Notes: generated by a model not told the origin, from the letters alone. DNA of 62,897 nucleotides from Vibrio litoralis DSM 17657 (GCF_000426765.1 NZ_AUFZ01000006.1:1-62897), one strand, 5' to 3'; positions 7,990 to 18,551 are shown, numbered from the stretch's first letter. Translations and numbers: made by a program.

Positions 7990-10900
7990 CTACAACCGAT
8001 TCAATACTGCTCTTAACTTCAACGGTTTAACTGGCTTAGTTAAAAATTGGAAACCACCCGCTTTAATGGCTTGGTTCACTTCTTCTGAGCGATCGGCGCT
8101 GATCACAACCCCGACAAAGCTATCACCTATTTGTTCTCTCAATGCATCTAACACTTCTAAACCGGTGCGGCCATTATCTAAGTGGTAGTCAGAAAATACT
8201 ACTTCTGGGTTCCAGTCGTGTTCTAACGCACTGATGCTTTGTTTGAGATCGAGCGCGGTACGGACTTCACAACCCCAACGTTCAAGTAAGGTTTTCATGC
8301 CTAACAAGATATCCGGCTCATTATCGACACACAGTACTTTGATATTAGCTAGCGGTGCATGCTCGATAACTTTGGCTTTCACGGGTTCTACTGGTAACTG
8401 ATGACAGCGCTTCAAGCTCACAGAAAATACCGTGCCTTGTTGTGGCCATGAGCGCAGATCTAAATGATGCCCAAGCAATCGAGTGATCCCGCGAGCGATG
8501 GCCAAACCTAGCCCCAGCCCTTGATCGGCGCGGTTTTCATCGACTCGGGTAAATTCATCGAAAATTTCACCCTGCTTTTCCAGTGGAATGCCAATGCCGT
8601 TGTCCCACACTTCAATGCGAATATCATCCTGCATACGTCGCACACCAAGCAGTACTTTGCCTCGACGACCTTCTTGCTGACTATAACGAAACGCATTAGT
8701 GAGCAAGTTTTGCAGTACTCGGCGGAGTAATTTAGGATCGGACTCGACAATCAGTTGCGTTGGCACTCGCTCAAATTCAACATTTTGCTCTGCCGCTAAT
8801 ACGCTAAATTCTGCATCCAATTTGTCTAGCACTTCTCGCAATTCAAAACAGCGAATATCGGTCGGCACTTTGCCTGACTCTAAGCGAGAAATATCCAGTA
8901 GATCGCCAATTAAATCTTCGGCTGCCCCTAAAGCACTTTCGATATGGGCAGAAAACTGCTTGGTATTATCATCACTAGCGGTTTCGTTGAGCGATGAAGC
9001 AAACAAACGTGCAGCATTGAGCGGTTGCATTAAGTCATGGCTAACCGCGGCCAATAGTCGGCTTTTCGATTGAGAGGCTTGCTGCGCATCTCGAGTTGCA
9101 CTCACCAGTTTAGTGTTTAACTTTTCTAATTCGTAGGTACGCTCTTGTACTCGGTCTTCCAAAGTTTCATTGGCTTCTTTTAATGCTTGCTCGGCGCGGC
9201 GGAAAGCGGTGATATCAGAAAAACTCATGACAAAGCCGCCACCAGGCATTGGGTTACCTTGCACTTCAATTACTTGGCCATCTTCACGGATTCGAGAAGA
9301 GGTATGTTGGGTGCCGCGCTCCAAATGCTCAACCCGACGGCGAACATGTATTTCCGGATCGCCCGGCCCACATAAGCCTTGCTGGGCATTATGACGAATA
9401 ATATCGGCAATCGGTCGCCCTACCTGAATTAAGCCCGGAGGAAAGTCGAATAATTCTAAATAACGTTGATTCCAAGCCACCAGCCGCAGCTGTTTATCAA
9501 CGACTGCAATGCCTTGGCTAACGTGTTCAATCGCCCCTTGCAATAAACCTCGGCTAAAGTCATACAGCTCAGAGGCTTCATCGACTATTGCCGCCACTTC
9601 TTCGAGCTGCATATTACGACCTTGCAGCGCTGAAGTCAGCACTAAACGCGCCGAAGAGGCACCAAATACCCCAGCCAGTACTCGCTCGGTATGACGAATC
9701 AATGGGGCAGAAGCTTGTTGTTGAGGTGGTAGCGTTTCTGGTTGTTGTGACCAAAAAAGTTGGAACGCATTACGCGCTCGCTTACGGCCAACAAAACGGG
9801 AAGCCAGCATTTCTAGCTCAGCCACACTGACTCTACTTTGATACAAGCTGACATCTTCACTTTCTGGAAATGGCGTGCCGACAAACGAAGCAGCTTGCAG
9901 GCGCTCACTTAAACTCGAACGTGTCACTAAGGAAACAAAAACGTAAGCTAAGCTGTTTACCACAAGGCTCAACGCCATCCCCCAATCGGAAGACTGTAAA
10001 TTCAAGCTTTGTAACCATTCAGGAGGTGTCAGGAACCAGACTAAAAAGTTGGTATCTTCGCTGCCCGCCAACATATTAGTTTGCAGCATTAAGGTGGCTA
10101 GCCACACTACAAAACCGAGAATTAACCCAACATACACACCTTTACGATTACCCTTGCGCCAATACAAACCGCCAAGTAATGCGGGAGCAAATTGCGCGAT
10201 GGCCGCGAAAGACAATAAGCCAATCACCGCGAGTGAAGGCACGCGATCGAGTATTTGGTAAAAGCCCCATGCCCCTGTTAATAACAGAGCAATCAAAGCA
10301 CGCCGCACATTGAGTAATAGTCCAGAAATTTGCCTTGGTTTGGCTTTAGATAACTTCATTCGACGCAGTAACATCGGCCAAACTAGGTCATTAGACACCA
10401 TAATCGTAAGCGCAATAGTCGAGACAATCACCATGCCACTGGCCGCTGAAGTACCGCCTAAATAAGCCAGCAAAGCAATAGTATCGGCGCCAAACGACAA
10501 CGGCAGGTTAATCACATAAGCATCGGCGCTTGAACCGCCCAGTAAATATTGACCAGCCCAGGCAACAGGCAATACAAACAAGCCCATCAGTACTAAATAG
10601 ATCGGAAAAACACGTCTTGCGACATGCAAATCACGCGCTTGGTCGTTTTCTACTATGGTGGTGTGGAACTGACGCGGCAAACAAATGATCGCCGCCATAG
10701 TCAGCAGCATGTGAATCACTAAAGTAGGAATATTAGGCGCTTGGTAATACTGTTGTGATAGCTGGTTTAAACTGATATCCGGCGTTTGATAAATCAAATA
10801 CACCACAAATACGCCAACCACTAAAAAGGCAAATAGTTTGACTACCGATTCAAACGCCACCGCCATCATAATGCCGCGATGATGCTCGGTGTTGTCGATA

Positions 10901-11430
10901 TGGCGAGTACCAAACAACATGGTAAACACCGCCAACACGCCGACCACAAACCACGAGACTTGCATATCTTGATAGCCAAGTTGCTGCATTAAATTAGGCG
11001 CAACTAACTCCAACCCCATGGTAATACCACGTAATTGCAACGCGATATAAGGCAAAATACCAATCACCGCAATTAAGGTGACGGTAATGGCTAGACCTTG
11101 AGATTTGCCATAACGCGCCGCGATAAAATCAGCAATCGAGGTGATATGTTCACGCTTGGTGATCAGAACTAAACGCGCGAGAATGCGCCACCCCAAAGTA
11201 AAAACCACAATGGGGGCGAGATAAATCGGTAAGAAAGACCACATATCAGCACTGGCTTGACCGACCGTACCGTAGAAGGTCCAAGAGGTACAATAGACCG
11301 CAATAGATAAACTATAGATCCACGGTCGCCAACGAAATAACCAACTTTTTTGCCTATCGCCATACCAGGCAATTAAAAACAGTATCCCTAAATACGCCAG
11401 TGATACTGGGATCACTATCCATCCTTGCAT
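7990..11430 (-). CDS. crbS: CrbS-like sensor: SLC5 transporter-PAS-histidine kinase-receiver
   Basis: A 1146-residue membrane hybrid kinase. Residues about 1-500 form an SSS/SLC5 transporter-like domain with about 13 membrane segments. A linker and a PAS domain follow (about 625-730), then a coiled-coil, a HisKA domain with His798 in AVSHDLMQPLN, an HATPase domain (NLLTNAFRYS, DNGIGIP, GLGLGLAIARG) and a C-terminal receiver with phospho-acceptor Asp1081 in FSDYHL and Lys near 1132. This matches CrbS of Vibrio (CbrA in Pseudomonas), which with CrbR activates acs and the acetate switch. The acs gene lies about 4 kb away. No LuxR-type CrbR gene occurs in the window. Direction and spacing to the MFS gene (125 bp) allow its own promoter. 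Confidence 0.85.
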   Translation of the reverse strand: MQGWIVIPVSLAYLGILFLIAWYGDRQKSWLFRWRPWIYSLSIAVYCTSWTFYGTVGQASADMWSFLPIYLAPIVVFTLGWRILARLVLITKREHITSIADFIAARYGKSQGLAITVTLIAVIGILPYIALQLRGITMGLELVAPNLMQQLGYQDMQVSWFVVGVLAVFTMLFGTRHIDNTEHHRGIMMAVAFESVVKLFAFLVVGVFVVYLIYQTPDISLNQLSQQYYQAPNIPTLVIHMLLTMAAIICLPRQFHTTIVENDQARDLHVARRVFPIYLVLMGLFVLPVAWAGQYLLGGSSADAYVINLPLSFGADTIALLAYLGGTSAASGMVIVSTIALTIMVSNDLVWPMLLRRMKLSKAKPRQISGLLLNVRRALIALLLTGAWGFYQILDRVPSLAVIGLLSFAAIAQFAPALLGGLYWRKGNRKGVYVGLILGFVVWLATLMLQTNMLAGSEDTNFLVWFLTPPEWLQSLNLQSSDWGMALSLVVNSLAYVFVSLVTRSSLSERLQAASFVGTPFPESEDVSLYQSRVSVAELEMLASRFVGRKRARNAFQLFWSQQPETLPPQQQASAPLIRHTERVLAGVFGASSARLVLTSALQGRNMQLEEVAAIVDEASELYDFSRGLLQGAIEHVSQGIAVVDKQLRLVAWNQRYLELFDFPPGLIQVGRPIADIIRHNAQQGLCGPGDPEIHVRRRVEHLERGTQHTSSRIREDGQVIEVQGNPMPGGGFVMSFSDITAFRRAEQALKEANETLEDRVQERTYELEKLNTKLVSATRDAQQASQSKSRLLAAVSHDLMQPLNAARLFASSLNETASDDNTKQFSAHIESALGAAEDLIGDLLDISRLESGKVPTDIRCFELREVLDKLDAEFSVLAAEQNVEFERVPTQLIVESDPKLLRRVLQNLLTNAFRYSQQEGRRGKVLLGVRRMQDDIRIEVWDNGIGIPLEKQGEIFDEFTRVDENRADQGLGLGLAIARGITRLLGHHLDLRSWPQQGTVFSVSLKRCHQLPVEPVKAKVIEHAPLANIKVLCVDNEPDILLGMKTLLERWGCEVRTALDLKQSISALEHDWNPEVVFSDYHLDNGRTGLEVLDALREQIGDSFVGVVISADRSEEVNQAIKAGGFQFLTKPVKPLKLRAVLNRL

Positions 11431-11555
11431 ATCGCCTCAATCTACCATCCATGTATATTGATTTGATTGTGCTATGGCGAGCCTTTCCCCTCAATCGATT
11501 TGCGCCTAATTTGTGGGCTCAGTGCGAAATTACTGGATTATAAATTCTCATCAAA

Positions 11556-12716
11556 TCAAGCGGATGATTTTAAGCTTTGCGGATCATCTAATTTAACCAG
11601 CAGAGCGAGTACGCCCATTGCCGCCATTACCCAAAAAACGCCGGCGCCCCATGCTTGGTAGCCCCAGCCACTTAACGCCGTCATCAAGGCAACAAACGCA
11701 CCTAACGGAATCGCATTATACAAACCTTGCAATGGCACCATATGACGATCATCGGCCTGCTGGATATAGCGAATCGTAGCAAAATGAGTCAGCGCAAAAG
11801 TCAAACCATGCAACGTCTGTAAGCCTGCCAACAGCCAAATATCATGGGTAAGTGCAAGACCACTCCAACGGGCAATTGCCGCGACAGAAGCCACCAAAAA
11901 CATAGCACGCAGTGACCAACCTCCGAATAATCGCGCGCTAAACGCAAATAACAACACTTCGGAAACCACCGAAAAACTCCACAAATAGCCAATCACCGAT
12001 TCGGAAATCCCTACTTCCTTCCAATGAATGGCGCTAAAACTGTAGTAGGCGGCGTGAGAACCTTGGATCAGCGCAATTAAGCAAAGGAATTTCACGACAG
12101 GCCATTGCTTGACTAGCCCAATAAGTTTTGGTCGTTCTTGGTGCTGCTCGGCGGCTTGAGTCACCGGCAGTTGAGTTGGATTACGCAGAGAAAGCAGCGT
12201 GGCCACCAATAAACCCGCCATCGCCGTATAGACAATCATATCCGTGCCGAAACCATTGGCTAAATAACCCACCAAGGTTGAACCGACGATAAAGGACACC
12301 GAGCCCCATAAACGACTACGGCCATAATCAATCACTTTCAATTTACTGTAATAGTTAGCAACTGCATCGGACAACGGCATACCGGGGCCAAAGCTGGCAT
12401 TAAAACCGACCGTCGTTAACGCCAACCACCAGAAATTGCCGCCGGTTAATACGTGCAAACTACAGAAAATTAACGAGATAAACGTCAGTATGCGCAGAGC
12501 CGGTAATAAGTACTCGACTTTATGCAGCCTTGGGGTAAGCAATAAATTGGTCACACAGCGAGTAGCAAAACCAAGCCCAATTAACAGGCCAATATCCGCT
12601 GAAGAAACGCCTTGTTGTGAAAGCCATAACCCCCAAAAAGGCAAGTACACGCCGTAAACAAAAAAGAAACCGAAAAAGTATTGCGATATCCAACCAAAAG
12701 GCGCGGGCTTGAGCAT
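11556..12716 (-). CDS. MFS transporter, HcaT/3-phenylpropionate permease family
   Basis: A 386-residue protein with about 12 membrane segments. The opening MLKPAPFGWISQYFFGFFF and YGVYLPFWGLWL are characteristic of the HcaT/LacY-like (nucleoside:H+ symporter related) MFS group, and E. coli HcaT has a similar length. The start at 12716 is chosen because GGATGGAATC precedes it with good spacing and it gives the family-typical N terminus; an upstream in-frame ATG at 12746 would add ten polar residues. The substrate is unknown: vibrios commonly carry this gene without an hca pathway, so phenylpropionate transport should not be assumed. It is upstream of crbS on the same strand. Confidence 0.75.
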   Translation of the reverse strand: MLKPAPFGWISQYFFGFFFVYGVYLPFWGLWLSQQGVSSADIGLLIGLGFATRCVTNLLLTPRLHKVEYLLPALRILTFISLIFCSLHVLTGGNFWWLALTTVGFNASFGPGMPLSDAVANYYSKLKVIDYGRSRLWGSVSFIVGSTLVGYLANGFGTDMIVYTAMAGLLVATLLSLRNPTQLPVTQAAEQHQERPKLIGLVKQWPVVKFLCLIALIQGSHAAYYSFSAIHWKEVGISESVIGYLWSFSVVSEVLLFAFSARLFGGWSLRAMFLVASVAAIARWSGLALTHDIWLLAGLQTLHGLTFALTHFATIRYIQQADDRHMVPLQGLYNAIPLGAFVALMTALSGWGYQAWGAGVFWVMAAMGVLALLVKLDDPQSLKSSA

Positions 12717-12899
12717 GATTCCATCCAAGGGTTTGTTGAAAAACAAAAATCAGGCGTCATTATGCCTGTAATCCCGCGGAGTGACTATTCTAGTAATGCT
12801 AAAAATACAAAGTTAACAACGCTCTAGTTAAGCTATATAGACCAAAGTCGTCTAGCGAAACACCTACAAAATAGCCACACTGAAATCTCCCATTTTTGT

Positions 12900-14765
12900 A
12901 TGAGTATGAGTGTGGTTGCCATGCCTGATAAATTTAATATGACATTAGCACCTTTTGATCGCTTGTCAGAACAGCAACAGGCACAGCTGCGCTCGAATCT
13001 TGATGTGGCTTATTTTCGCCACTCCGACACCATACTCACTCCGGGAAAATGCGATGAAAACCTGTATGTATTAATTAAAGGTGCGGTAGAAGAAACCAGT
13101 GATGATGGTCGAGAAGTGTTTGCTCACTACGGCCATGAAGACATGTTTGATGTGCGATCGCTACTTGATGGCAGCATAAAGCATCGTTATACCGCACTAG
13201 AAGATACACTTACCTACCTACTTCCTCGACGTATTTTCTTAGCCTTATATGAAGAAAATGAAGACTTTGCCGCTTATTTTGATAACAACTTATCCGCTCG
13301 CCAACAACGAATTGAGCAAGCGCATAACCAACAAAATCTAGCAGAATTTATTCTGACCAAAGTCGATTCGGCTATCTACACCCCAGCGCTAATACTTAAA
13401 GAAGATGCCAATTTAAAACAAGCCTCTGAACAGATGCAGCAACATGGTAGTGATGCGGCGTTAATTGCCCTTCCCACTCACCGACATACCAATCAACAAC
13501 ATGCTAATCAGCAACATACCGATTCACAATTGCCGTTTGGCATTATTACTCGCACCGATTTATTGCACGCGATTGCTCTAGATCAGCAGCCGCTTGATTA
13601 CCCTGCGCAACAAGTGGCGAATTCTCCGGTTCTGCATGTGCCAGAAGGTGATTATTTATTTGATGCCATGATCATGATGACCCGTTACAAGTGCAAACGC
13701 CTTGCGGTGACTCAAGGGCAACAAATTGTCGGCATGCTTAATCTCACCCAAGTGTTGAGCGCGTTTTCGACCCATTCACACGTATTAACCTTGAGAATTG
13801 CTAACGCCAATAATCTAGAAGAACTGATCGATGCAGCCAGCCGACAACGGGAATTAGTACACACCCTGCAACATAACGGTATTCGTACTCGATTTATTAT
13901 GGAGCTTATTTCTGCGGTCAATGAACAGATCATAGAGAAAGCTTTTGAACTTATCGTGCCAGCACATTTACATGATCATTGCTGCTTATTGGTACTAGGC
14001 TCGGAAGGACGTGGCGAACAAATTCTCAAAACCGATCAAGACAATGCGCTGATCACTAAAGATGGTCTGCATTGGCATCAATTTGGCCCTTTGATGGACA
14101 GTTTCAGTGAGACTTTGCAACGGCTTGGTTATCCACCTTGCCCAGGTAAAGTGATGGTCAACAACCCAGAATGGGTCAAAAGCCAACTTGATTGGAAAAA
14201 ATGCTTACAACAATGGGCCAAAGAAAGTTCATCATCTTCGGTAATGAAGCTGGCGATTTTTTCTGATGCTCAAGCCATTGCCGGCAATAAAAGCCTACTC
14301 GGACCGCTGAAACAACAGCTACACACCTTAATGCACAATAATGGGCTTGGCTTAATGGAATTCGCTCGTCCGGCGCTAGGCTTTGCGGTGCCATTAACCT
14401 TTTTTGGTCAAGTGAAACAAAGCAAACAAGGCATTGATATTAAACAAGGTGGGATTTTCCCTATCGTACACGGCATTCGCACTTTGGCACTAGAGCATCA
14501 AATTCTCGCCAGCAATACTTTTGAGCGAATTGAACAACTGCAAAAACAAAATATTCTAGAAAGCTTAACCGCTGATAATTTATCGGAAGCGCTCAAACTG
14601 TTTATTAAATGGCGACTGTCGCAGCAGCTAACCTGCCAACATAGTCACAATCAATTGGATGTTCAAAGCCTCAACCGTAGTGAGCGCGATCTACTACGTC
14701 ATAGCCTACATGTAGTCAAAAAATTCAAGCAATGGCTTGGCTATCATTATCAAATTAGGGAGTAA
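12900..14765 (+). CDS. CNMP-binding/CBS/DUF294 nucleotidyltransferase-like protein
   Basis: A 621-residue cytoplasmic signalling protein. Domains in order: a cyclic-nucleotide-binding-like fold (about 20-140), a CBS pair (about 160-300), a DUF294 nucleotidyltransferase-like domain (about 325-470) with GSEGRGEQILKTDQDNALI, the GSxGR and DxD signature of GlnD-like transferases, and a DUF294 C-terminal helical domain. Proteins of this build are widely found next to acs or crbS/actP in gamma-proteobacteria and are thought to sense nucleotides, but the modified target is not established. It is directly followed, 4 bp later, by the DEDDh exonuclease gene, so the two form an operon. The true start may be the ATG at 12921, as no clear ribosome-binding site precedes 12900. 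Confidence 0.82.
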   Translation: MSMSVVAMPDKFNMTLAPFDRLSEQQQAQLRSNLDVAYFRHSDTILTPGKCDENLYVLIKGAVEETSDDGREVFAHYGHEDMFDVRSLLDGSIKHRYTALEDTLTYLLPRRIFLALYEENEDFAAYFDNNLSARQQRIEQAHNQQNLAEFILTKVDSAIYTPALILKEDANLKQASEQMQQHGSDAALIALPTHRHTNQQHANQQHTDSQLPFGIITRTDLLHAIALDQQPLDYPAQQVANSPVLHVPEGDYLFDAMIMMTRYKCKRLAVTQGQQIVGMLNLTQVLSAFSTHSHVLTLRIANANNLEELIDAASRQRELVHTLQHNGIRTRFIMELISAVNEQIIEKAFELIVPAHLHDHCCLLVLGSEGRGEQILKTDQDNALITKDGLHWHQFGPLMDSFSETLQRLGYPPCPGKVMVNNPEWVKSQLDWKKCLQQWAKESSSSSVMKLAIFSDAQAIAGNKSLLGPLKQQLHTLMHNNGLGLMEFARPALGFAVPLTFFGQVKQSKQGIDIKQGGIFPIVHGIRTLALEHQILASNTFERIEQLQKQNILESLTADNLSEALKLFIKWRLSQQLTCQHSHNQLDVQSLNRSERDLLRHSLHVVKKFKQWLGYHYQIRE

Positions 14766-14769
14766 GCGT

Positions 14770-15405
14770 ATGAACACTCTGCAGCGTTTATATTGGTTTT
14801 ATCGCCTCAAAGGTTCCCCGTATCAACCGTTATTTGGCATGATCCCCAAAGGCGAGTTTGTGTCTCTAGATTGCGAAACCACCAGCTTAAATCCACAACA
14901 AGCGGAATTGGTCACCATTGCCGCCACCAAAATCATCAACAATAAAATCATTACTAGTGAGCCGTTTCATATCAAGCTGAAAGCACCGCAATCTTTATGC
15001 TCCAACTCAGTGAAAATTCATCATATTCGTCACAATGATTTAGCGGAAGGCTACTCAGAAGCTGAAGGATTAGAGAAGTTACTGGCGTTTATCGGTAATC
15101 GTCCATTAGTGGGATATCACATCCGTTACGACAAAACGATACTCGATCGCGCTTATAAAAAGCACTTTGGCTTTCCGCTACCCAATCCATTAATTGAAGT
15201 TAGCCACCTTTATCATCAACAACTAGAACGTCTACTGCCCAACGCTTATTGCGATTTAAGTTTAGAGGCGATTTGTCGACATTTAGAACTGCCGATTCAA
15301 CAACGCCATGATGCGCTACAAGATGCAATTACCGCGGCATTGATTTATGTTCGGCTTACTTACGGCAGCATGCCAAACCCCAGCCTTGCCTATCGAAAAG
15401 GTTAA
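14770..15405 (+). CDS. DEDDh 3'-5' exonuclease, DnaQ/PolC-epsilon-like
   Basis: A 211-residue exonuclease of the RNase T/DnaQ superfamily. All acidic motifs are visible: FVSLDCETTSLNP (ExoI, Asp and Glu), the VGYHIRYDKTIL region (ExoII) and QQRHDALQDAITAA (ExoIIIe, His and Asp). The ATG at 14770 has GGGAG 6-8 nt upstream and is preferred to the in-frame ATG at 14737, which lies inside the preceding gene. It is coupled to the DUF294 gene. The DUF294-exonuclease pair beside acs is a conserved arrangement, but the nucleic-acid substrate is unknown. Confidence 0.85.
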   Translation: MNTLQRLYWFYRLKGSPYQPLFGMIPKGEFVSLDCETTSLNPQQAELVTIAATKIINNKIITSEPFHIKLKAPQSLCSNSVKIHHIRHNDLAEGYSEAEGLEKLLAFIGNRPLVGYHIRYDKTILDRAYKKHFGFPLPNPLIEVSHLYHQQLERLLPNAYCDLSLEAICRHLELPIQQRHDALQDAITAALIYVRLTYGSMPNPSLAYRKG

Positions 15406-15583
15406 AAACATCCGATCTAGTTCTCATTTCACCCGATAATTGGAGCTAAAAAACCTTTATTAACAACATCTAAGCCTAAAGTCTAATTGTAGAAAACACC
15501 TCATAGGCGGAAAGTAAGATAAAACAAAAAAGACGAATCCCTACAGATTAAGTATTGAGTCCGACTCAAGCAAGGAGAGCCCA

Positions 15584-17530
15584 ATGAGTGAAGTTCATAT
15601 TCATCCAGTTAAAGAAAACATCTTGCAGCAAACTCACGCCGATAATGACACCTACCTATCGATGTACCAAGAATCGGTCAATGACCCACAAGGCTTCTGG
15701 GCCAAACATGGCAAGATTGTTGATTGGATCAAACCTTTTACTCAGGTTAAAAACACGTCTTTTGAACCTGGCAACATCAGCATCAAATGGTTTGAAGATG
15801 GCCAGCTTAACGTCTCAGCTAACTGTATTGACCGCCACCTTGCAGAACGTGGTGATGAAGTGGCGATTATTTGGGAAGGTGATGATCCAAACGATGATGC
15901 GCAAATTACCTTTAACCAATTGCATGAAAAAGTGTGTCGCTTCTCCAATGTATTAAAAGCACAGGGCGTGAAAAAAGGCGACGTGGTTTGTCTTTACATG
16001 CCAATGGTGCCAGAAGCCGCCGTCGCTATGCTGGCGTGTACTCGTATCGGTGCTATCCACACTGTCGTCTTTGGCGGTTTCTCTCCTGATGCACTGGCCG
16101 GTCGTATTATTGATTCCAACGCAAAAGTTGTGATCACAGCCGATGAAGGGGTGCGCGGTGGACGCGCTGTACCACTTAAAGCAAACGTAGACCAAGCTTT
16201 GCAAAACCCAGAAACCAATATCAGTAGCGTGGTAGTTTTCCAGCGCACTGGTGGCAATGTTGAATGGAACGCTGAGCGTGATATTTGGTGGCATGAAGCA
16301 ACTGAACAAGCCTCACCAGAATGCGCCCCTGAACCAATGAATGCCGAAGATCCGCTATTTATTCTTTACACTTCAGGTTCAACCGGCAAACCAAAAGGCG
16401 TACTTCATACTACTGGCGGCTACCTAGTGTATGCCACCATGACATTCAAATATGTGTTCGATTACCAACCAAATGACGTATTCTGGTGTACCGCCGATGT
16501 CGGCTGGATCACTGGCCACACTTACCTTGTATATGGTCCACTCTCTAACGGCGCAAAAACCATCTTATTTGAAGGCGTGCCAAACTACCCAGATACCAGC
16601 CGTATGAGTGAAGTGGTTGATAAACATCAGGTCAGCATTTTATATACCGCGCCAACGGCGATTCGTGCACTCATGGCAAAAGGCGATGAAGCGATTAAAG
16701 GCACCACTCGCTCCAGCTTACGTATTATGGGCTCGGTGGGTGAACCAATTAACCCTGAAGCTTGGGAGTGGTACTACAAAACCATCGGTGATGAGCGTTG
16801 CCCAATTGTTGATACTTGGTGGCAAACTGAAACCGGCGGCATTTTGATCACCCCACTTCCAGGGGCAACTGAACTGAAATCAGGTTCAGCGACCCGCCCA
16901 TTCTTCGGCGTGCAACCAGCACTGTTTGATAATGAAGGTGGCACACTGGAAGGCGCTAATGAAGGTAACTTAGTGATCACTGACTCTTGGCCGGGACAAA
17001 TGCGCACTATTTATGGTGACCACGACCGCTTTGAGCAAACCTACTTCTCAACCTTTAAAGGCGTGTACACCACAGGTGATGGTGCACGACGTGATGAAGA
17101 TGGTTATTACTGGATCACAGGCCGTGTCGATGACGTGCTAAACGTATCAGGTCACCGCATGGGTACCGCAGAGATTGAATCGGCTCTAGTGGCATTTGAT
17201 AAAATTGCCGAGGCAGCGATTGTCGGTATTCCGCATGATATTAAAGGTCAGGCGATTTATGCTTATATCACGCTTAATGATGGTGAATTCCCATCAGCGG
17301 AGCTGCATAAAGAAGTTAAAGACTGGGTACGCAAAGAAATTGGCCCAATCGCCACGCCAGATGTACTGCACTGGACAGATTCTCTACCGAAAACTCGCTC
17401 AGGCAAAATTATGCGTCGAATCCTACGTAAAATTGCCACTGGCGATACCGGCAACCTAGGGGATACTTCTACTCTTGCTGACCCAAGCGTAGTCGATAAA
17501 TTAATCGAAGAAAAAGCGAATTTGGTGTAG
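15584..17530 (+). CDS. acs: Acetyl-CoA synthetase (AMP-forming)
   Basis: A 648-residue acyl-adenylate synthetase matching Acs over its whole length (E. coli 652). The AMP-binding motif [12 protein letters not shown] is at about residue 265, WWQTETGG and [17 protein letters not shown] follow, and the C-terminal [11 protein letters not shown] holds Lys608, the catalytic lysine that protein acetyltransferases acetylate. The enzyme turns acetate, ATP and CoA into acetyl-CoA, acetyl-AMP being the intermediate. GGAG precedes the ATG. The 178-bp upstream region probably carries CrbR and CRP control, but I could not place sites. In this window it could also recover acetate from the putative N-acetyl-sugar-acid pathway (inference). 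Confidence 0.97.
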   Translation: MSEVHIHPVKENILQQTHADNDTYLSMYQESVNDPQGFWAKHGKIVDWIKPFTQVKNTSFEPGNISIKWFEDGQLNVSANCIDRHLAERGDEVAIIWEGDDPNDDAQITFNQLHEKVCRFSNVLKAQGVKKGDVVCLYMPMVPEAAVAMLACTRIGAIHTVVFGGFSPDALAGRIIDSNAKVVITADEGVRGGRAVPLKANVDQALQNPETNISSVVVFQRTGGNVEWNAERDIWWHEATEQASPECAPEPMNAEDPLFILYTSGSTGKPKGVLHTTGGYLVYATMTFKYVFDYQPNDVFWCTADVGWITGHTYLVYGPLSNGAKTILFEGVPNYPDTSRMSEVVDKHQVSILYTAPTAIRALMAKGDEAIKGTTRSSLRIMGSVGEPINPEAWEWYYKTIGDERCPIVDTWWQTETGGILITPLPGATELKSGSATRPFFGVQPALFDNEGGTLEGANEGNLVITDSWPGQMRTIYGDHDRFEQTYFSTFKGVYTTGDGARRDEDGYYWITGRVDDVLNVSGHRMGTAEIESALVAFDKIAEAAIVGIPHDIKGQAIYAYITLNDGEFPSAELHKEVKDWVRKEIGPIATPDVLHWTDSLPKTRSGKIMRRILRKIATGDTGNLGDTSTLADPSVVDKLIEEKANLV

Positions 17531-17572
17531 ATAGCGACCGCTACACCTGAAGCGTAAAAATAGACAACAAAG

Positions 17573-17602
17573 ACCGTGGCTTAGGCTGCGGTTTTTATTT
17601 TT
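17573..17602 (+). terminator. Terminator after acs
   Basis: ACCGTGGC and GCTGCGGT pair (two G-U pairs) around a TTAG loop and are followed by TTTTTATTTTT. A second stem, GGTGTAG/CTACACC at 17524-17547, overlaps the acs stop codon. Confidence 0.75.
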
Positions 17603-17603
17603 A

Positions 17604-17668
17604 GGTTCCTGGTTCCTGGTTCCTGGTTCCTGGTTCCTGGTTCCTGGTTCCTGGTTCCTGGTTCCTGG
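17604..17668. repeat. Nine tandem copies of GGTTCCT
   Basis: Nine perfect head-to-tail heptamers (17604-17666) plus GG follow directly after the acs terminator. Perfect short tandem arrays change length by replication slippage, so this is a probable VNTR. The unit resembles half of the CTAG-type repeats nearby (GGTTCCTAG). It lies outside any gene. Confidence 0.95.
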
Positions 17669-17756
17669 AAGGCAGCTTTTTGCACCTAACAATATAAAAC
17701 AAGTAAATAAGTAATTTATTACCTATAAATATTCAGCGACAACGACCAAGGAACTA

Positions 17757-17815
17757 GGGACCAGGGCCTAGCAACCCATCCTCTAGGGACTAGGAACTCT
17801 CAACCTAGGAACTCG
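17757..17815. repeat. CTAG-rich interspersed repeat, right partner of the acs-aroQ pair
   Basis: Reads as GGAACTAGGGACCAGGGCC and CTAGGGACTAGGAACT segments, the reverse sense of the GGTTCCT array upstream. The 450-bp acs-aroQ gap holds the acs terminator, the tandem array, this repeat and the aroQ promoter region; no further gene was seen in it. Confidence 0.7.
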
Positions 17816-17980
17816 CTTTGACCTCATTAGACCAGTAAAATGCTGCGATTTGCGCTGATTTAGCTATAATCAGTCAAATCATTAGATGTAGAGTCATTTT
17901 TTTTGCTATCTTACTTAGCAAAGCATCAAAATTATGACATGATGCATTTTACATTCACTTTAATGGATATTAGCCACACA

Positions 17981-18439
17981 ATGTCAGCAAACTTACGAGT
18001 TCTAGTCTTAAATGGGCCGAATTTAAATTTGCTCGGGTTACGTGAACCGACGCATTATGGTTCTAATACATTGTCCGATATTGTTAATAACTTAGAGGCG
18101 CAAGCTAAAGAGTTAGGTATTGAACTGTCGCATTTACAATCGAATCGTGAATACGAATTGATCGAAGCGATTCATGCCGCTTACAACACTATCGACTTTA
18201 TCATCATCAACCCTGCCGCGTTTACCCACACCAGTGTGGCACTACGCGATGCATTGCTTGGGGTGAAGATTCCATTTATTGAAGTGCACCTATCGAACGT
18301 TCACGCTCGCGAAGCTTTCCGCCATCATTCTTATCTTTCAGATAAAGCGGTTGGTGTGATTTGCGGGCTCGGCGCTCAAGGTTACCAATTTGCACTCTCG
18401 GCAGCGCACTCTCATTTAAGCCAAACGCCATCGGCTTAA
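17981..18439 (+). CDS. aroQ: 3-dehydroquinate dehydratase, type II
   Basis: A 152-residue type II dehydroquinase. It shows [11 protein letters not shown] at the N terminus, the catalytic arginine/tyrosine loop region after it, [16 protein letters not shown] and [17 protein letters not shown]. It dehydrates 3-dehydroquinate to 3-dehydroshikimate in the shikimate pathway and usually forms a dodecamer. Start 17981 gives the family-typical [12 protein letters not shown]; in-frame ATGs upstream at 17963 and 17942 would add residues not seen in homologues. No strong Shine-Dalgarno is visible for any of them. It lies upstream of accB, a common vibrio order. Confidence 0.93.
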   Translation: MSANLRVLVLNGPNLNLLGLREPTHYGSNTLSDIVNNLEAQAKELGIELSHLQSNREYELIEAIHAAYNTIDFIIINPAAFTHTSVALRDALLGVKIPFIEVHLSNVHAREAFRHHSYLSDKAVGVICGLGAQGYQFALSAAHSHLSQTPSA

Positions 18440-18551
18440 TGAATTCGCTACCAAGATTTCGCGCGTTCAAATTACTTGGACACGTTTACGACATTGGCAG
18501 TAGTTTTACTATTGTCGTGAAATGAATAATTAAACTAATAGAGAACACATT

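Noticed and set aside
13490..13530. Short repeat CAACATNNNAATCAGCAACAT inside the DUF294 gene
   Set aside because: Encodes a His/Gln-rich linker between CBS segments; a simple low-complexity coding region and not a separate element.
17604..17668. CRISPR array
   Set aside because: Units are 7 bp and directly adjacent with no spacers, so it is a simple tandem repeat.
17501..17692. Minus-strand ORF with repeated NQEPGT units
   Set aside because: The repeats are just the GGTTCCT tandem array read in one frame; the ORF also overlaps the acs end and terminator.
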